NCBI RefSeq assembly: GCF_034262375.1
Contig: NZ_CP139558.1
Span: 6,386,001-6,450,000 of the forward strand
Source: Mucilaginibacter sabulilitoris
GTDB lineage: Bacteria > Bacteroidota > Bacteroidia > Sphingobacteriales > Sphingobacteriaceae
Direction: 5' to 3'
Length of the DNA: 64,000 nucleotides
In this document: positions 34,833 through 43,721 of the stretch, one piece after another
Position numbering within the stretch: the stretch's first letter is position 1
Layout of the letters: each line of letters opens with the position of its first letter
Made by a program: the position numbers and the translations under genes
The notes under the pieces: generated by a model
Databases searched by the model: none
Told to the model about the DNA's origin: nothing
The model's input: only the letters and a program-made list of their open reading frames with translations

Positions 34833-35828
34833 ATGAAAATAGGAATTAACGGTTTCGGCCGTATTGGACGCCTGGCATTCAGAGCTGCAATTGAAAGACC
34901 CGACATTGAAGTTGTTGGTATTAATGACCTTGTTGAGCCTGATTACATGGCTTACATGTTAAAATACGATTCAACTCACGGTCCATTCAAAGGCACTATT
35001 GCTGTTGAAGGCGGACATTTGGTTGTAAACGGTAAAACCATCCGTGTAACTGCTGAAAAGGATCCTGCTAACCTTAAATGGGGTGAAGTAGGCGCCGAGG
35101 TGATCATCGAATCAACCGGTTTGTTCCTTACTCAGGAAACTGCACAAAAACACATTGATGCCGGTGCTAAAAAAGTAGTAATGAGCGCGCCAGCCAAAGA
35201 CGATACCCCTACTTTTGTAATGGGTGTAAACAACAAACAATTATCTGCAAGCCATACCATCGTATCAAACGCTTCATGTACTACCAACTGCCTTGCTCCT
35301 ATCGCTAAGGTATTGAACGATAGCTTTGGCATTGAAGAAGGCTTAATGAGCACTGTACACGCTGTTACAGCTACTCAAAAAACTGTTGACAGCCCGTCTG
35401 CTAAAGACTGGAGAGGTGGCCGTGGCGCTTACCAGAACATCATCCCTTCATCAACAGGTGCTGCTAAAGCGGTTACTTTGGTTATCCCTGAATTGAAAGG
35501 TAAATTAACCGGTATGTCATTCCGTGTTCCGGTTGCCGACGTATCTGTTGTTGACTTAACTGTACGCCTTAAAAAAGGTGCTACATATGAGGATATCAAA
35601 AAAGCAATGAAAACAGCTTCAGAAGGCGACCTGAAAGGTATTTTAGGTTACACTGAAGATGACGTAGTTTCTGAAGACTTTAAAGGTGACGCACGTACAT
35701 CAATTTTTGATGCTAAAGCCGGTATCGCTTTGAATGATAACTTTGTTAAAGTTGTATCATGGTACGATAACGAGTGGGGTTATTCAAACAAACTGATTGA
35801 CCTTGTTCAGGAAATCGGTAAAGTTTAA
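34833..35828 (+). CDS. gap: Glyceraldehyde-3-phosphate dehydrogenase, type I
   Basis: The 331-residue enzyme oxidises glyceraldehyde 3-phosphate to 1,3-bisphosphoglycerate with NAD. It shows the N-terminal NAD fold INGFGRIGRLAFRAA (residues 4-18), the active-site ASCTTNCLAP with the catalytic Cys at about residue 149, the partner His in STVHAVTATQ and the C-terminal SWYDNEWGYSNKLIDL. No residues are missing. Codon use is noticeably biased, as in highly expressed genes. It closes the pfkA operon and is followed by a clear terminator. Confidence 0.97.
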   Translation: MKIGINGFGRIGRLAFRAAIERPDIEVVGINDLVEPDYMAYMLKYDSTHGPFKGTIAVEGGHLVVNGKTIRVTAEKDPANLKWGEVGAEVIIESTGLFLTQETAQKHIDAGAKKVVMSAPAKDDTPTFVMGVNNKQLSASHTIVSNASCTTNCLAPIAKVLNDSFGIEEGLMSTVHAVTATQKTVDSPSAKDWRGGRGAYQNIIPSSTGAAKAVTLVIPELKGKLTGMSFRVPVADVSVVDLTVRLKKGATYEDIKKAMKTASEGDLKGILGYTEDDVVSEDFKGDARTSIFDAKAGIALNDNFVKVVSWYDNEWGYSNKLIDLVQEIGKV

Positions 35829-35859
35829 TTAATCGCAATCAATCTTTAATTTATATAAC

Positions 35860-35888
35860 AAAGCCGCCTGGATTAACCGGCGGCTTTT
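35860..35888 (+). terminator. Rho-independent terminator of the pfkA-gap operon
   Basis: AAAGCCGCC pairs with GGCGGCTTT around a small loop, followed by TGTTTTT. It lies 32 bp after gap. Confidence 0.9.
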
Positions 35889-35918
35889 GTTTTTATGCAT
35901 TGTATACAGATATAAACC

Positions 35919-36003
35919 ATGTCATTGCGAGGCACGAAGCAATCTCACAGTCTTACAAAGCGGACTTACTAATTTGCGATTGCTTCGTGCCTCGCAATGA
36001 CAT
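35919..36003. repeat. REP-like palindromic element, copy 1
   Basis: The 85-bp element has terminal inverted repeats starting ATGTCATTGCGAGGCACGAA that are perfect over 26 bp, with an inner segment TACAAAGCGGACTTACTAATTTGCG. A second copy at 52254-52345 shares the ends and the inner word TACAAAGCG. It lies between convergent genes (gap and an SDR). Confidence 0.85.
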
Positions 36004-36014
36004 AATTCAGGCCT

Positions 36015-36740
36015 TTACCACGGCGTTTCGCCATTATCACTGATATATTTGCCGGTTGGGCCGTCCTTATCCAGCATAGCATACTCTACAATTGGAGCTG
36101 CACCATCTTCTACAGGTTTTGGGCCCCGATTGCCGTTAAATTCGGTATTCGTATAGCCGGGATTTACCGCGTTTACTTTAACCTGGTCTTTAAGTTCAAA
36201 AGCCAAAGCAACTGTGTAAGCGTTCAAAGCCGTTTTAGACGGACCATAAGCGGCAGATTTAATCTGGTAATGCTCCCAGTTAGGATCGTTATGCAGGGTA
36301 AGTGACCCCAGGTCTGAAGTAACATTTACTATTCTTGGATTTTCGGCCTTCTTCAGCAGGTCAATAAAGATGCGTACGGTACGTATAACGCCAAAGAAAT
36401 TCACTTCAAAAACGTTATGCAGCGTCTCATTATCTGCATTTGATGCCAGTTGCGGAAATGCGCCGGGTATACCCGCGTTATTGATCAGCACGTCCAATTT
36501 ATCAATGCGTTTAGCCAGATCATCATGGGCAGTCTGTACCGATTCCTCACTGATAACATCAATCAGCAATAGCTCCACATCGGCAAAACCCTCTGATTTT
36601 AATTGCTCAACGGCCTTTTGGCCTCTGTCCTGATCCCTGCTTCCTAAAAATATATAATAGCCTGCCTTAGCCAGCTGGCGTGCGGTTTCCAGGCCAATAC
36701 CTTTATTGGCTCCGGTTATTAATACTGTTTGCTTATTCAT
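36015..36740 (-). CDS. Short-chain dehydrogenase/reductase
   Basis: From the ATG at 36740 the 241-residue protein has the NADP-type cofactor motif TGANKGIG (about residues 8-15), NNAG (about 88-91), catalytic Ser in NVTSDLGSL, YGPSKTALNAY (Tyr and Lys present) and NPGYTNTEFNG. It resembles carbonyl-reductase-like SDRs. The substrate is unknown. An AraC-type regulator is encoded immediately upstream on the same strand (52-bp gap), so the pair may be co-transcribed and co-regulated. The open frame extends upstream to 36821, but residues before MNKQTVLITG do not belong to the fold. Confidence 0.88.
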   Translation of the reverse strand: MNKQTVLITGANKGIGLETARQLAKAGYYIFLGSRDQDRGQKAVEQLKSEGFADVELLLIDVISEESVQTAHDDLAKRIDKLDVLINNAGIPGAFPQLASNADNETLHNVFEVNFFGVIRTVRIFIDLLKKAENPRIVNVTSDLGSLTLHNDPNWEHYQIKSAAYGPSKTALNAYTVALAFELKDQVKVNAVNPGYTNTEFNGNRGPKPVEDGAAPIVEYAMLDKDGPTGKYISDNGETPW

Positions 36741-36792
36741 GAAAGCAAAGCTATAACAGCCCACTCTAATAGCTGCTGCACATAGCCCGGCA

Positions 36793-37698
36793 TTAACTGT
36801 ACATTTCCCGGATTTGTTCACGATAGCTCGCCGGTGTTGTATCTGTTAAGCGTTTAAAAAATCTGTTAAAATAGGCAGCATCCTCAAAACCAAGTTCATC
36901 AGCAATTTGCTTTACTGAAAGTTCAGTATGCAGTAACCGGCGCTTGGCTTCTACAATAAGACGCTCATGAATATGGGTAATGGCCGTTTTTCCGCTTTGC
37001 TGTTTAATAACTTCAGTAAGGTGGCCCGGCGTTATACTGAGCTTTTCGGCGTATGCAGCAACATCATGCTGGGAAGCATAATGCTCGCCAATAAGCGTCT
37101 GGAAGCTTTTGAGCATGCAATAGTTTAGGGTAAAGCAGGCTTCACTAAATTGTTCGGTATATAATCTACTGAGGTATATTACCAGCACACGCAACCAGGA
37201 AGTGAGCATCTGGTTGCGCCAGGTACCATCTGCCTGAAACTCAGCCAGCATTTTGCGCATTACATCCTCTTCAAAAACAATGTCCTGCTCATTGAGCAAA
37301 AGCTCGTGCGCCCCGGCCGGATTTTGAATAATAGGAAGCTGCTTTAATACCCTGTTCTCTTCCAGCAGCAAAAACTCATCTGTAAAACAAGCCAGCAGCC
37401 CTACCATTGGCGCCGAATATTCTTTAAGGTGCACCTGCTGCGGAACCGTAAAGTAAAAGGTATCACGCTTAACGGTATAAGGCATAAAATCAATCCAATG
37501 CCGGTTGTGGCCTTCTTTTACCAGCACAAACAAATAATAATCCTTACGGTGCGGAATCAGAAAAGCAGGGTCAAGCCTGAAACTACCGCAATGGGTTCCT
37601 GCTTCACGAATTTCAATCATGCTGTTCCCCGTATCGCTGCTTTCCTGTAATGAATAGGTTGGTATTACTTGCTTTTCTGTTGTTGTTAAAACTGGCAT
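36793..37698 (-). CDS. AraC family transcriptional regulator
   Basis: From the ATG at 37698 the 301-residue protein has an N-terminal cupin-like sensor (about residues 20-150, FRLDPAFLIPHRKDYYLFVLVKEG) and a C-terminal double helix-turn-helix (about 200-298, AAYAEKLSITPGHLTEVIKQQSGKTAITHIHERLIVEAKRRLLHTELSVKQIADELGFEDAAYFNRFFKRLTDTTPASYR). The effector is unknown. A 9-bp inverted repeat lies 31 bp upstream of its start and may be its own operator. It precedes an SDR gene on the same strand, the likely target. Confidence 0.9.
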   Translation of the reverse strand: MPVLTTTEKQVIPTYSLQESSDTGNSMIEIREAGTHCGSFRLDPAFLIPHRKDYYLFVLVKEGHNRHWIDFMPYTVKRDTFYFTVPQQVHLKEYSAPMVGLLACFTDEFLLLEENRVLKQLPIIQNPAGAHELLLNEQDIVFEEDVMRKMLAEFQADGTWRNQMLTSWLRVLVIYLSRLYTEQFSEACFTLNYCMLKSFQTLIGEHYASQHDVAAYAEKLSITPGHLTEVIKQQSGKTAITHIHERLIVEAKRRLLHTELSVKQIADELGFEDAAYFNRFFKRLTDTTPASYREQIREMYS

Positions 37699-37728
37699 AT
37701 ACCAAAATAACAAAATAAATTGGGTTGA

Positions 37729-37759
37729 TTACATTGGTATGCCCCTAATGCCAATGTAA
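37729..37759. promoter_or_regulatory. Inverted repeat upstream of the AraC-type gene
   Basis: TTACATTGG and CCAATGTAA form a perfect 9-bp inverted repeat with a 13-bp spacer in front of the regulator's start codon. It is a candidate autoregulatory or promoter site. Confidence 0.45.
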
Positions 37760-37797
37760 GTTACAAGTTGACGCAAATATTATAAACCAAAGAACGA

Positions 37798-38100
37798 TCA
37801 AATCAGCGAGCCAGCTATTAACAGCACCTTTTCTATGGCATTCTCTTTAAGCTGAATATACTTTACCCTTTCTTCATCGTTCATAAATCCGAGGAAATCC
37901 TGCTGAGTTTCAAATGTTACGATATGTATTTCGTACGGGTATCCCATAGATGTTTCTATAACACAATCTTTGGTTGGGCGTACCCGGTAAACAAGCTCTC
38001 CGCCATGTTTATGTAATAAGGGTAAAACGTGCGACTCAAACACGTTAAATTCGTATTCCTTATTGTCCCTGATAAATACGATCTGGGTAAAGTAAAGCAT
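37798..38100 (-). CDS. Small dimeric alpha-beta barrel protein (DUF1330/EthD-like)
   Basis: The 100-residue protein MLYFTQIVFIRDNKEYEFNVFESHVLPLLHKHGGELVYRVRP reads as a ferredoxin-like alpha-beta barrel. Its strand-helix-strand order and the HGGELVYRV and EIHIVTFETQQDFLGFMNDEERVKY segments match DUF1330/EthD-like proteins. Members are small monooxygenases, dechlorinases or unknown. No catalytic residues can be named. It starts 30 bp after the MacB-like gene stops on the same strand and may be co-transcribed with it. Confidence 0.7.
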   Translation of the reverse strand: MLYFTQIVFIRDNKEYEFNVFESHVLPLLHKHGGELVYRVRPTKDCVIETSMGYPYEIHIVTFETQQDFLGFMNDEERVKYIQLKENAIEKVLLIAGSLI

Positions 38101-38130
38101 GTATTAATAAGTTAGATAGATAAAAAGATG

Positions 38131-40548
38131 TTATTCCGTTTTCAGGCTCTTCACGGGGTTTGTTAAGGCCGCCTTTACACTCAGGTATGATACTGTGGCA
38201 AAAGCGATGATCATAACCGCGATAAAAGGAACAATGAATAAAAGAATATTTATTTCGGTTCTGAAGGCATAGGTTTGCAACCACTTGTTAATAGCGTACC
38301 AACCCAGTGGTGCCGATATAATAAATGATATGAGCACCAGAAGGGCAAAATCTTTGTACAGCAACCCTAAGATACTATTTACCGTAGCACCCAGAACCTT
38401 ACGGATACCTATCTCTTTAGTGCGCTGAACAATAGTGTACGATACCAGGCCAAACAAGCCCAAACAGGCGACAAAAATGGCTATCACGGTAAATACGCCA
38501 AACACCTGCCCAAAACGCTGGTCGGTTTGATACTGATCATTAAAATGCTGGTCTAAAAAGAAATAATCAAACTGGTCGCCGGGGAAAAACGCCGCCCAGG
38601 TTTTCTTAAGGTCAGCAATGGTTTGGGTTATGTTGGTTGAGCTCACTTTAACTGATACGTAGCCCCTTATATCGGGGATACAACGGAAAATGATGGCATC
38701 ATAGGAATCGCGCAGAGACTGCTGATGAAAATTATCAACCACGCCTACTATGGTGTAAACCTGTCCCCAAAAATCAATCTTTCTGCCCAGGGCTTGTTCG
38801 GGTTTAGTAAAACCTATCTGTTCTACTGCTTTGCGGTTAAAAACTACGCTGTGCGGTTCGTCGCCAAAATCTTTGGAGAACTTTCTGCCGGCTATCAATT
38901 TTATACCATAGGCTTCCAGGTAGTCATAATCGGTACCAACAATACGGTATTGCTTGCCGTGGCTCTGGTCTTCGGTAGTTAATTTTATGCCGCCTGCATT
39001 CCACGGCACGGGCTGGCCTGGAATTGCAGTTGATACTGTAACGCTTTTTACAGCCGGAAATCTCAAACTTTCCTGTTTAAAGGAGTTCATACTCCTATAA
39101 AATGAGTCTACTTTGGTTAGCGGCCGTTTAATGACCAGCGTTTGCTCAATTTTTACACCCAGTTTTTGGTTTTGCATAAATTGCAGCTGCCTGAAAACGG
39201 TAAGCGAACCGATCAATAAAAATATAGACGCAGCAAACTGGAACACTACCATCGCTTTACGTAAAACAACACCTTTGGGCGATGCCTGAATTTTGCCCTT
39301 CATTACCTCCACGGGTCTGAAAGCCGATAATACAATTGCCGGGTAAAAACCGCTAAAAAACGAACCCAGTATAAATATGGCGACAACGGCTATCCAAAAA
39401 GCCGGTTTGACAAGCAGCGTAAAACCCATCTGCAAGCCTGATATGTTGGCAAAAACCGGTATAAAAATTATAATGATCAATACCGCAGCTAATAGAGCCA
39501 ATGCATTAAGCAGCATAGCCTCCAGCATAAACTGGGTGATGAGCTGTGCTTTTGCCGAACCAAGAGTTTTGCGTACGCCTACTTCCTTAGCCCTGCCAAT
39601 GCCGCGGGCTGTAGCCAAATTAATATAGTTAATCCAGGCGATGATGATTACAAATATGGCTATGCCTAATAATAAATAAACCGACTTACCATCGCCATTG
39701 GGCTGAAATTCCAGCATGAGGTTTGAGTAAAGATGTATACTTTGTACCGGTTGCAGCGTATACACGGCCCCCTCTCCGGCGCTTTTATACTGGTCATAAA
39801 CCTTTTTAACTATGGGGACAAACTTGGCCTCCAATACTTTAGGATCAACACCTGGTTTTAGCAGCAGGTAAGTAGTACAGCCATCAGATAGCCAGGCATT
39901 ATCAAGATTATAATCACCATTTGGCGGGTTTTCTTTAAGCAGGGTGCTGTATGATTGCAAAAAATCAAACTTCATGTGGGTGTTATTGGGCATATTTTTC
40001 ATAACACCGGTAATTTTTAAAGGCTTATCGGTATTAATATATAATGTTTGCCCAACCGGGTTTATATTATGAAAAAGTGTTTGTGCTATTTCTTCAGATA
40101 TAACTGCCGTATTTGGTTCCTTTAGCGCGGTTTCAGGGTCGCCACTAATAAGCGGAAATGAAAAGATATTGAAAAATGAAGTACTAACATAATAATTGTT
40201 CTTGATAACCATTTTCTGGTCTTTGTAATTGGCCAGAGACTGTCCCGCCTCAACAATCTTCACAAAGGCTTCTATCTCGGGCAAGGCGGTTTTAAAGACG
40301 CTGCCTGCGGCAAACGTACCACCAGCCCATCGGGTGCTCAACTTACCATTGTTGTACCTATCCTGGTTTATGCGGTAGATACGGTCTTTTTTTGAATGGA
40401 AATTATCATAGCTTAGTTCAAAGCTTACATATTGTAAAATGAGCAGGCACGCGGCCATACCAATTGCCAGTCCAACAATGTTGATGAAAGAAAAGGCCTT
40501 GTTTTTAGATAGGTTTCTAAAAGCGACAAGCAGGTAATTTTTTAGCAT
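38131..40548 (-). CDS. MacB/FtsX-type ABC transporter permease
   Basis: The 805-residue protein starts MLKNYLLVAFRNLSKNKAFSFINIVGLAIGMAACLLI. It carries a MacB-type periplasmic domain (about residues 45-235), three membrane helices with an FtsX domain (about 280-420, with GRAKEVGVRKTLGSAKAQLITQFMLEA), a second periplasmic domain (about 440-650) and a second FtsX domain (about 680-800, QRTKEIGIRKVLGATVNSIL). Bacteroidota use such double-FtsX permeases with separate ATPases for export of peptides or lipoproteins, or for mechanotransmission. No ATPase gene is adjacent. The substrate is unknown. Confidence 0.9.
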   Translation of the reverse strand: MLKNYLLVAFRNLSKNKAFSFINIVGLAIGMAACLLILQYVSFELSYDNFHSKKDRIYRINQDRYNNGKLSTRWAGGTFAAGSVFKTALPEIEAFVKIVEAGQSLANYKDQKMVIKNNYYVSTSFFNIFSFPLISGDPETALKEPNTAVISEEIAQTLFHNINPVGQTLYINTDKPLKITGVMKNMPNNTHMKFDFLQSYSTLLKENPPNGDYNLDNAWLSDGCTTYLLLKPGVDPKVLEAKFVPIVKKVYDQYKSAGEGAVYTLQPVQSIHLYSNLMLEFQPNGDGKSVYLLLGIAIFVIIIAWINYINLATARGIGRAKEVGVRKTLGSAKAQLITQFMLEAMLLNALALLAAVLIIIIFIPVFANISGLQMGFTLLVKPAFWIAVVAIFILGSFFSGFYPAIVLSAFRPVEVMKGKIQASPKGVVLRKAMVVFQFAASIFLLIGSLTVFRQLQFMQNQKLGVKIEQTLVIKRPLTKVDSFYRSMNSFKQESLRFPAVKSVTVSTAIPGQPVPWNAGGIKLTTEDQSHGKQYRIVGTDYDYLEAYGIKLIAGRKFSKDFGDEPHSVVFNRKAVEQIGFTKPEQALGRKIDFWGQVYTIVGVVDNFHQQSLRDSYDAIIFRCIPDIRGYVSVKVSSTNITQTIADLKKTWAAFFPGDQFDYFFLDQHFNDQYQTDQRFGQVFGVFTVIAIFVACLGLFGLVSYTIVQRTKEIGIRKVLGATVNSILGLLYKDFALLVLISFIISAPLGWYAINKWLQTYAFRTEINILLFIVPFIAVMIIAFATVSYLSVKAALTNPVKSLKTE

Positions 40549-40715
40549 AACAGTCAGGTTTATGCTTTTAATTAGCTAAGAATGTGCCCTTATTTTAAAT
40601 AACTCACAATCAGACAGTTATACACAAATAAATTACAATAACTGTTCGGATTCGTTACAACTATTGTTCGCAAGTGAACGCGGTACATTACGCTTTATAT
40701 CAGTAAGTTAAGTAA

Positions 40716-40907
40716 TCACATCAGCTCGCTGTCCTTTTTCTCGTGATAGGTTTTATAAGCAAGGTAAAAGAACAGCAATGCGGGCAAGGCATTCAGCAAA
40801 ACACCTTTAGGGCTCACATCCGGGTAGGTTATAAATACCTGCACAACAAGGGATATGAGCAAAATTGCCCCGATAGTTATATACAGGTAACGGAATTTAG
40901 GATTCAT
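40716..40907 (-). CDS. Small membrane protein
   Basis: From the ATG at 40907 this is a 63-residue protein with two hydrophobic segments (YLYITIGAILLISLVVQVFI and VLLNALPALLFFYLAYKTYH) and a charged tail EKKDSELM. I do not recognise the family. An ATG at 40967 would add 20 residues that do not look like a signal peptide. It lies between the MacB-like gene and glgB on the same strand, 81 bp after the glgB start region is excluded, and may belong to the glgB transcript. Confidence 0.6.
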   Translation of the reverse strand: MNPKFRYLYITIGAILLISLVVQVFITYPDVSPKGVLLNALPALLFFYLAYKTYHEKKDSELM

Positions 40908-40988
40908 AAGTGGCAGATTAACAATGTAACCATTGGCTAAACGGGTATGCTTGACCAATGGTTTCATTGCAGGAGAAGTTTTTTAATC

Positions 40989-43163
40989 TCAGCGTTTCAG
41001 CTCGTACTTAGCGGGAGCATCTGCAGCCCCTTTTAATATTACTGCGCCCAGTGGTGGTAAAGTAATGCTTACCGAATTATTTTTACCGTGCCATGCAGTA
41101 GCTTCGGCGATTATCTGTTGGGGGTTAATTAAACCGCTGCCCCAGAATTTTTTCGCATCCGAGTTGAATATCTCTTTCCATTTACCGGCTGCGTAAACGC
41201 CTATGCGGTAGTTATGGCGGGGCACAGGTGTCATGTTCAGGATGATCACCAGATCGTCTTTCTCATTAAATCCTTTGCGGCCATAAACCAGTACCGAATC
41301 ATTGGCGTTACCGCCATCTATCCATTCAAAGCCGCTGAAATCAAAAGCTTTCTCGTACAATGCCGGCTCGTCACGATACAGGTGATTAAGGGTCTTCACC
41401 GTTTCTGACATCCCCTGGTGGTTGGCATATTCCAGTACATGCCATTGCAGCGACTGCCCAAAGTTCCACTCATCCCCTTGTCCAAATTCAGCGCCCATAA
41501 ACAGTAACTTGGTACCGGGATGGGTAAACATATAACTGTACATTAACCGCAGGTTAGCAAACTGCTGCCACTCATCGCCGGGCATTTTGCGCAGCATAGA
41601 GCCTTTACCATAAACCACCTCATCGTGCGAAAAAGGCAGCATAAAGTTTTCTGTAAAGGCGTAAATGGTACTAAACGTGATCTCGTTATGGTGATACCTG
41701 CGGTGAATAGGATCTTCTTTAAAATAGCCTATAGTATCGTGCATCCAGCCCATCATCCATTTCATGCCAAAACCCAAGCCTCCCATATAAACCGGACGGC
41801 TTACACCGGTAAATGAAGTAGATTCTTCCGCAATGGTTTGTACTGAAGGGAAGTGACTGTAAACAGCCTCGTTAAACTCCTTCAGGAATGAAATGGCTTC
41901 CAGGTTTTCATTACCGCCATACATATTGGCTTCCCACTCGCCGTGCTTGCGTGAATAATCAAGATAAAGCATAGAGGCTACCGCATCGACACGTAAACCA
42001 TCGGCATGATAACGATCAAGCCAGAACAGGGCGTTGCTGATCAGGAACGCCCTTACTTCGTTGCGCCCGTAGTTAAATATATATGATTTCCAATCGGGAT
42101 GAAAGCCTTTGCGGCTATCGGCATGCTCATACAAATGTGTACCGTCAAACTTATACAGGGCATGGATATCTCCCGGGAAATGCGAAGGCACCCAATCAAG
42201 GATAACCCCTATACCTGCCTCATGGAATTTTTCTATCAGGTACATCAGCTCTTGTGGCGAGCCATAGCGCGATGCCGCGGCAAAATATCCCGAGATCTGG
42301 TAACCCCAGCTCGGGTAAAAAGGTGACTCCATAATTGGCATCAGCTCCACGTGGGTAAAGCCCATCTCCTTTACGTAAGGCACCATTTTATCGGCCAGTT
42401 GAGTGTAAGTTAAAAACTCATCAGGGCTCTCCAAACTACGCGCCCACGAGCCGGGGTGCACCTCATACACGCTGTATGGCTTATCGAGCCCATTATGTTC
42501 ATGGCGGTTAGCCATCCAATCGTTGTCCTTCCACTCGTAAAAAGTATCTGCTACTATAGATGCCGTATGCGGCGGCACTTCCCAACGCAGCGCAAAGGGG
42601 TCACTTTTTTCCAGGTTCTCACCACTGGATGCCTTGATAAAATATTTATAGGTTTCGCCAACACCCACATTAGGAATAAAACCTTCCCATATACCCGATG
42701 AATCCCAGCGGCTAAATAAACTATGCGAACCACGGTTCCAGCCGTTAAAATTGCCTATTACCGATACATACTGCGCATTAGGCGCCCAAACAGAAAAGTA
42801 GGTTCCCACCACGCCATTAAACTCCACCACGTGCGAACCAAATTTTTCATATAGCTTATAATGCTTGCCCGATTTAAATAAACTGACATCAAAATCAGTA
42901 AAGCGGCTATAAGGCTCTACAGCTTTAAGCATTACATGAGTTTTTTTTGCTGCTACTGCTTTTTTAGCAGCTTTAGGCTTTTCGGCGGCTATATTTTTGG
43001 TTTCGGCTGGTTTTGCTTTGGGCTTAGCCGGCTTTTTTGCCGTAGTTGTTTTTACTGCAGGTGCGGGCGCTTTATCGGTAGCTTTTGCTTTTACAGCTTT
43101 TTTTTCTTTTACAGGTTTTGCTTCCGGTAACGGGGTTTCGGTTTTCTTAGTTTGTTTGGCCAT
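40989..43163 (-). CDS. glgB: 1,4-alpha-glucan branching enzyme with lysine-rich N-terminal extension
   Basis: The 724-residue enzyme adds alpha-1,6 branches to glycogen. After a 75-residue extension it has the CBM48 domain (about residues 115-205, VEFNGVVGTYFSVWAPNAQYVSVIGNFNGW) and a GH13 barrel with nucleophile Asp in DGLRVDAVASML, acid/base Glu in TIAEESTSF and FSHDEVVYGKGSM. It ends with the beta-sandwich PLGAVILKG. The extension is about one-third Lys with Ala and Pro (AKKPAKPKAKPAETK-like), resembling histone H1 tails, and is not part of the normal enzyme. It is cytoplasmic. It lies beside other alpha-glucan genes. Confidence 0.96.
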   Translation of the reverse strand: MAKQTKKTETPLPEAKPVKEKKAVKAKATDKAPAPAVKTTTAKKPAKPKAKPAETKNIAAEKPKAAKKAVAAKKTHVMLKAVEPYSRFTDFDVSLFKSGKHYKLYEKFGSHVVEFNGVVGTYFSVWAPNAQYVSVIGNFNGWNRGSHSLFSRWDSSGIWEGFIPNVGVGETYKYFIKASSGENLEKSDPFALRWEVPPHTASIVADTFYEWKDNDWMANRHEHNGLDKPYSVYEVHPGSWARSLESPDEFLTYTQLADKMVPYVKEMGFTHVELMPIMESPFYPSWGYQISGYFAAASRYGSPQELMYLIEKFHEAGIGVILDWVPSHFPGDIHALYKFDGTHLYEHADSRKGFHPDWKSYIFNYGRNEVRAFLISNALFWLDRYHADGLRVDAVASMLYLDYSRKHGEWEANMYGGNENLEAISFLKEFNEAVYSHFPSVQTIAEESTSFTGVSRPVYMGGLGFGMKWMMGWMHDTIGYFKEDPIHRRYHHNEITFSTIYAFTENFMLPFSHDEVVYGKGSMLRKMPGDEWQQFANLRLMYSYMFTHPGTKLLFMGAEFGQGDEWNFGQSLQWHVLEYANHQGMSETVKTLNHLYRDEPALYEKAFDFSGFEWIDGGNANDSVLVYGRKGFNEKDDLVIILNMTPVPRHNYRIGVYAAGKWKEIFNSDAKKFWGSGLINPQQIIAEATAWHGKNNSVSITLPPLGAVILKGAADAPAKYELKR

Positions 43164-43721
43164 GATATTTAACCGGTTAAGGTATGTTGGAATAACCCAA
43201 TATACTGGAATGAGTTTGGTTTATATATAATCAAATATAACAGGATTAAAATGATTTTGATTTGATTTAAAAGATATACTTTGATCAGCAATTTTAAAAT
43301 CAACACATTTCCTCTCTCTTTACCTGAAAAACTTTTTAAAGCTTTAATTTAACACTTTTCGGGTTAAAACCGGTGCAAACACGGGGCAAAAACTGTTTAA
43401 AATTTATTCAAAACCATCATTTTAACACTTTTTTATTAAATCCCGACTCGGTTTTGAAATTTTAAGAAGCGTTAAATTGTTTGATAATCAGCATACTAAA
43501 TGTCAAATAGCCCTGCTTTTTTCGCTTTATTCTGATAACAAAACAGCCCGGAATTTCCTTCTATAGAAAACCGGGCTGTGTTATATACAAATATAAGCAA
43601 TATATGTCGTAGAAAAAAAAAAGTACTCAATAAGTAGGATCTTGATTCATTACTAAACATTTTCAATCTTGTATTAATTTATATTTGATGTTATTAAAGA
43701 TTCAAAATCCATTAAATAAGC
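43164..43721. other. Intergenic region upstream of glgB and an SDR gene
   Basis: About 558 bp without a coding frame. It holds TTTAACACTTTT-type words near 43350 and 43432 and a hairpin at 43543-43580 (ACAGCCCGG pairing with CCGGGCTGT), which lacks a good T-run. Divergent promoters for glgB and the SDR gene are expected here. Confidence 0.5.

Noticed and set aside
42936..43230. Plus-strand Phe/Cys-rich frames over the glgB start
   Set aside because: They are the complement of the Lys-rich GlgB tail (AAA/AAG codons read as TTT/CTT).
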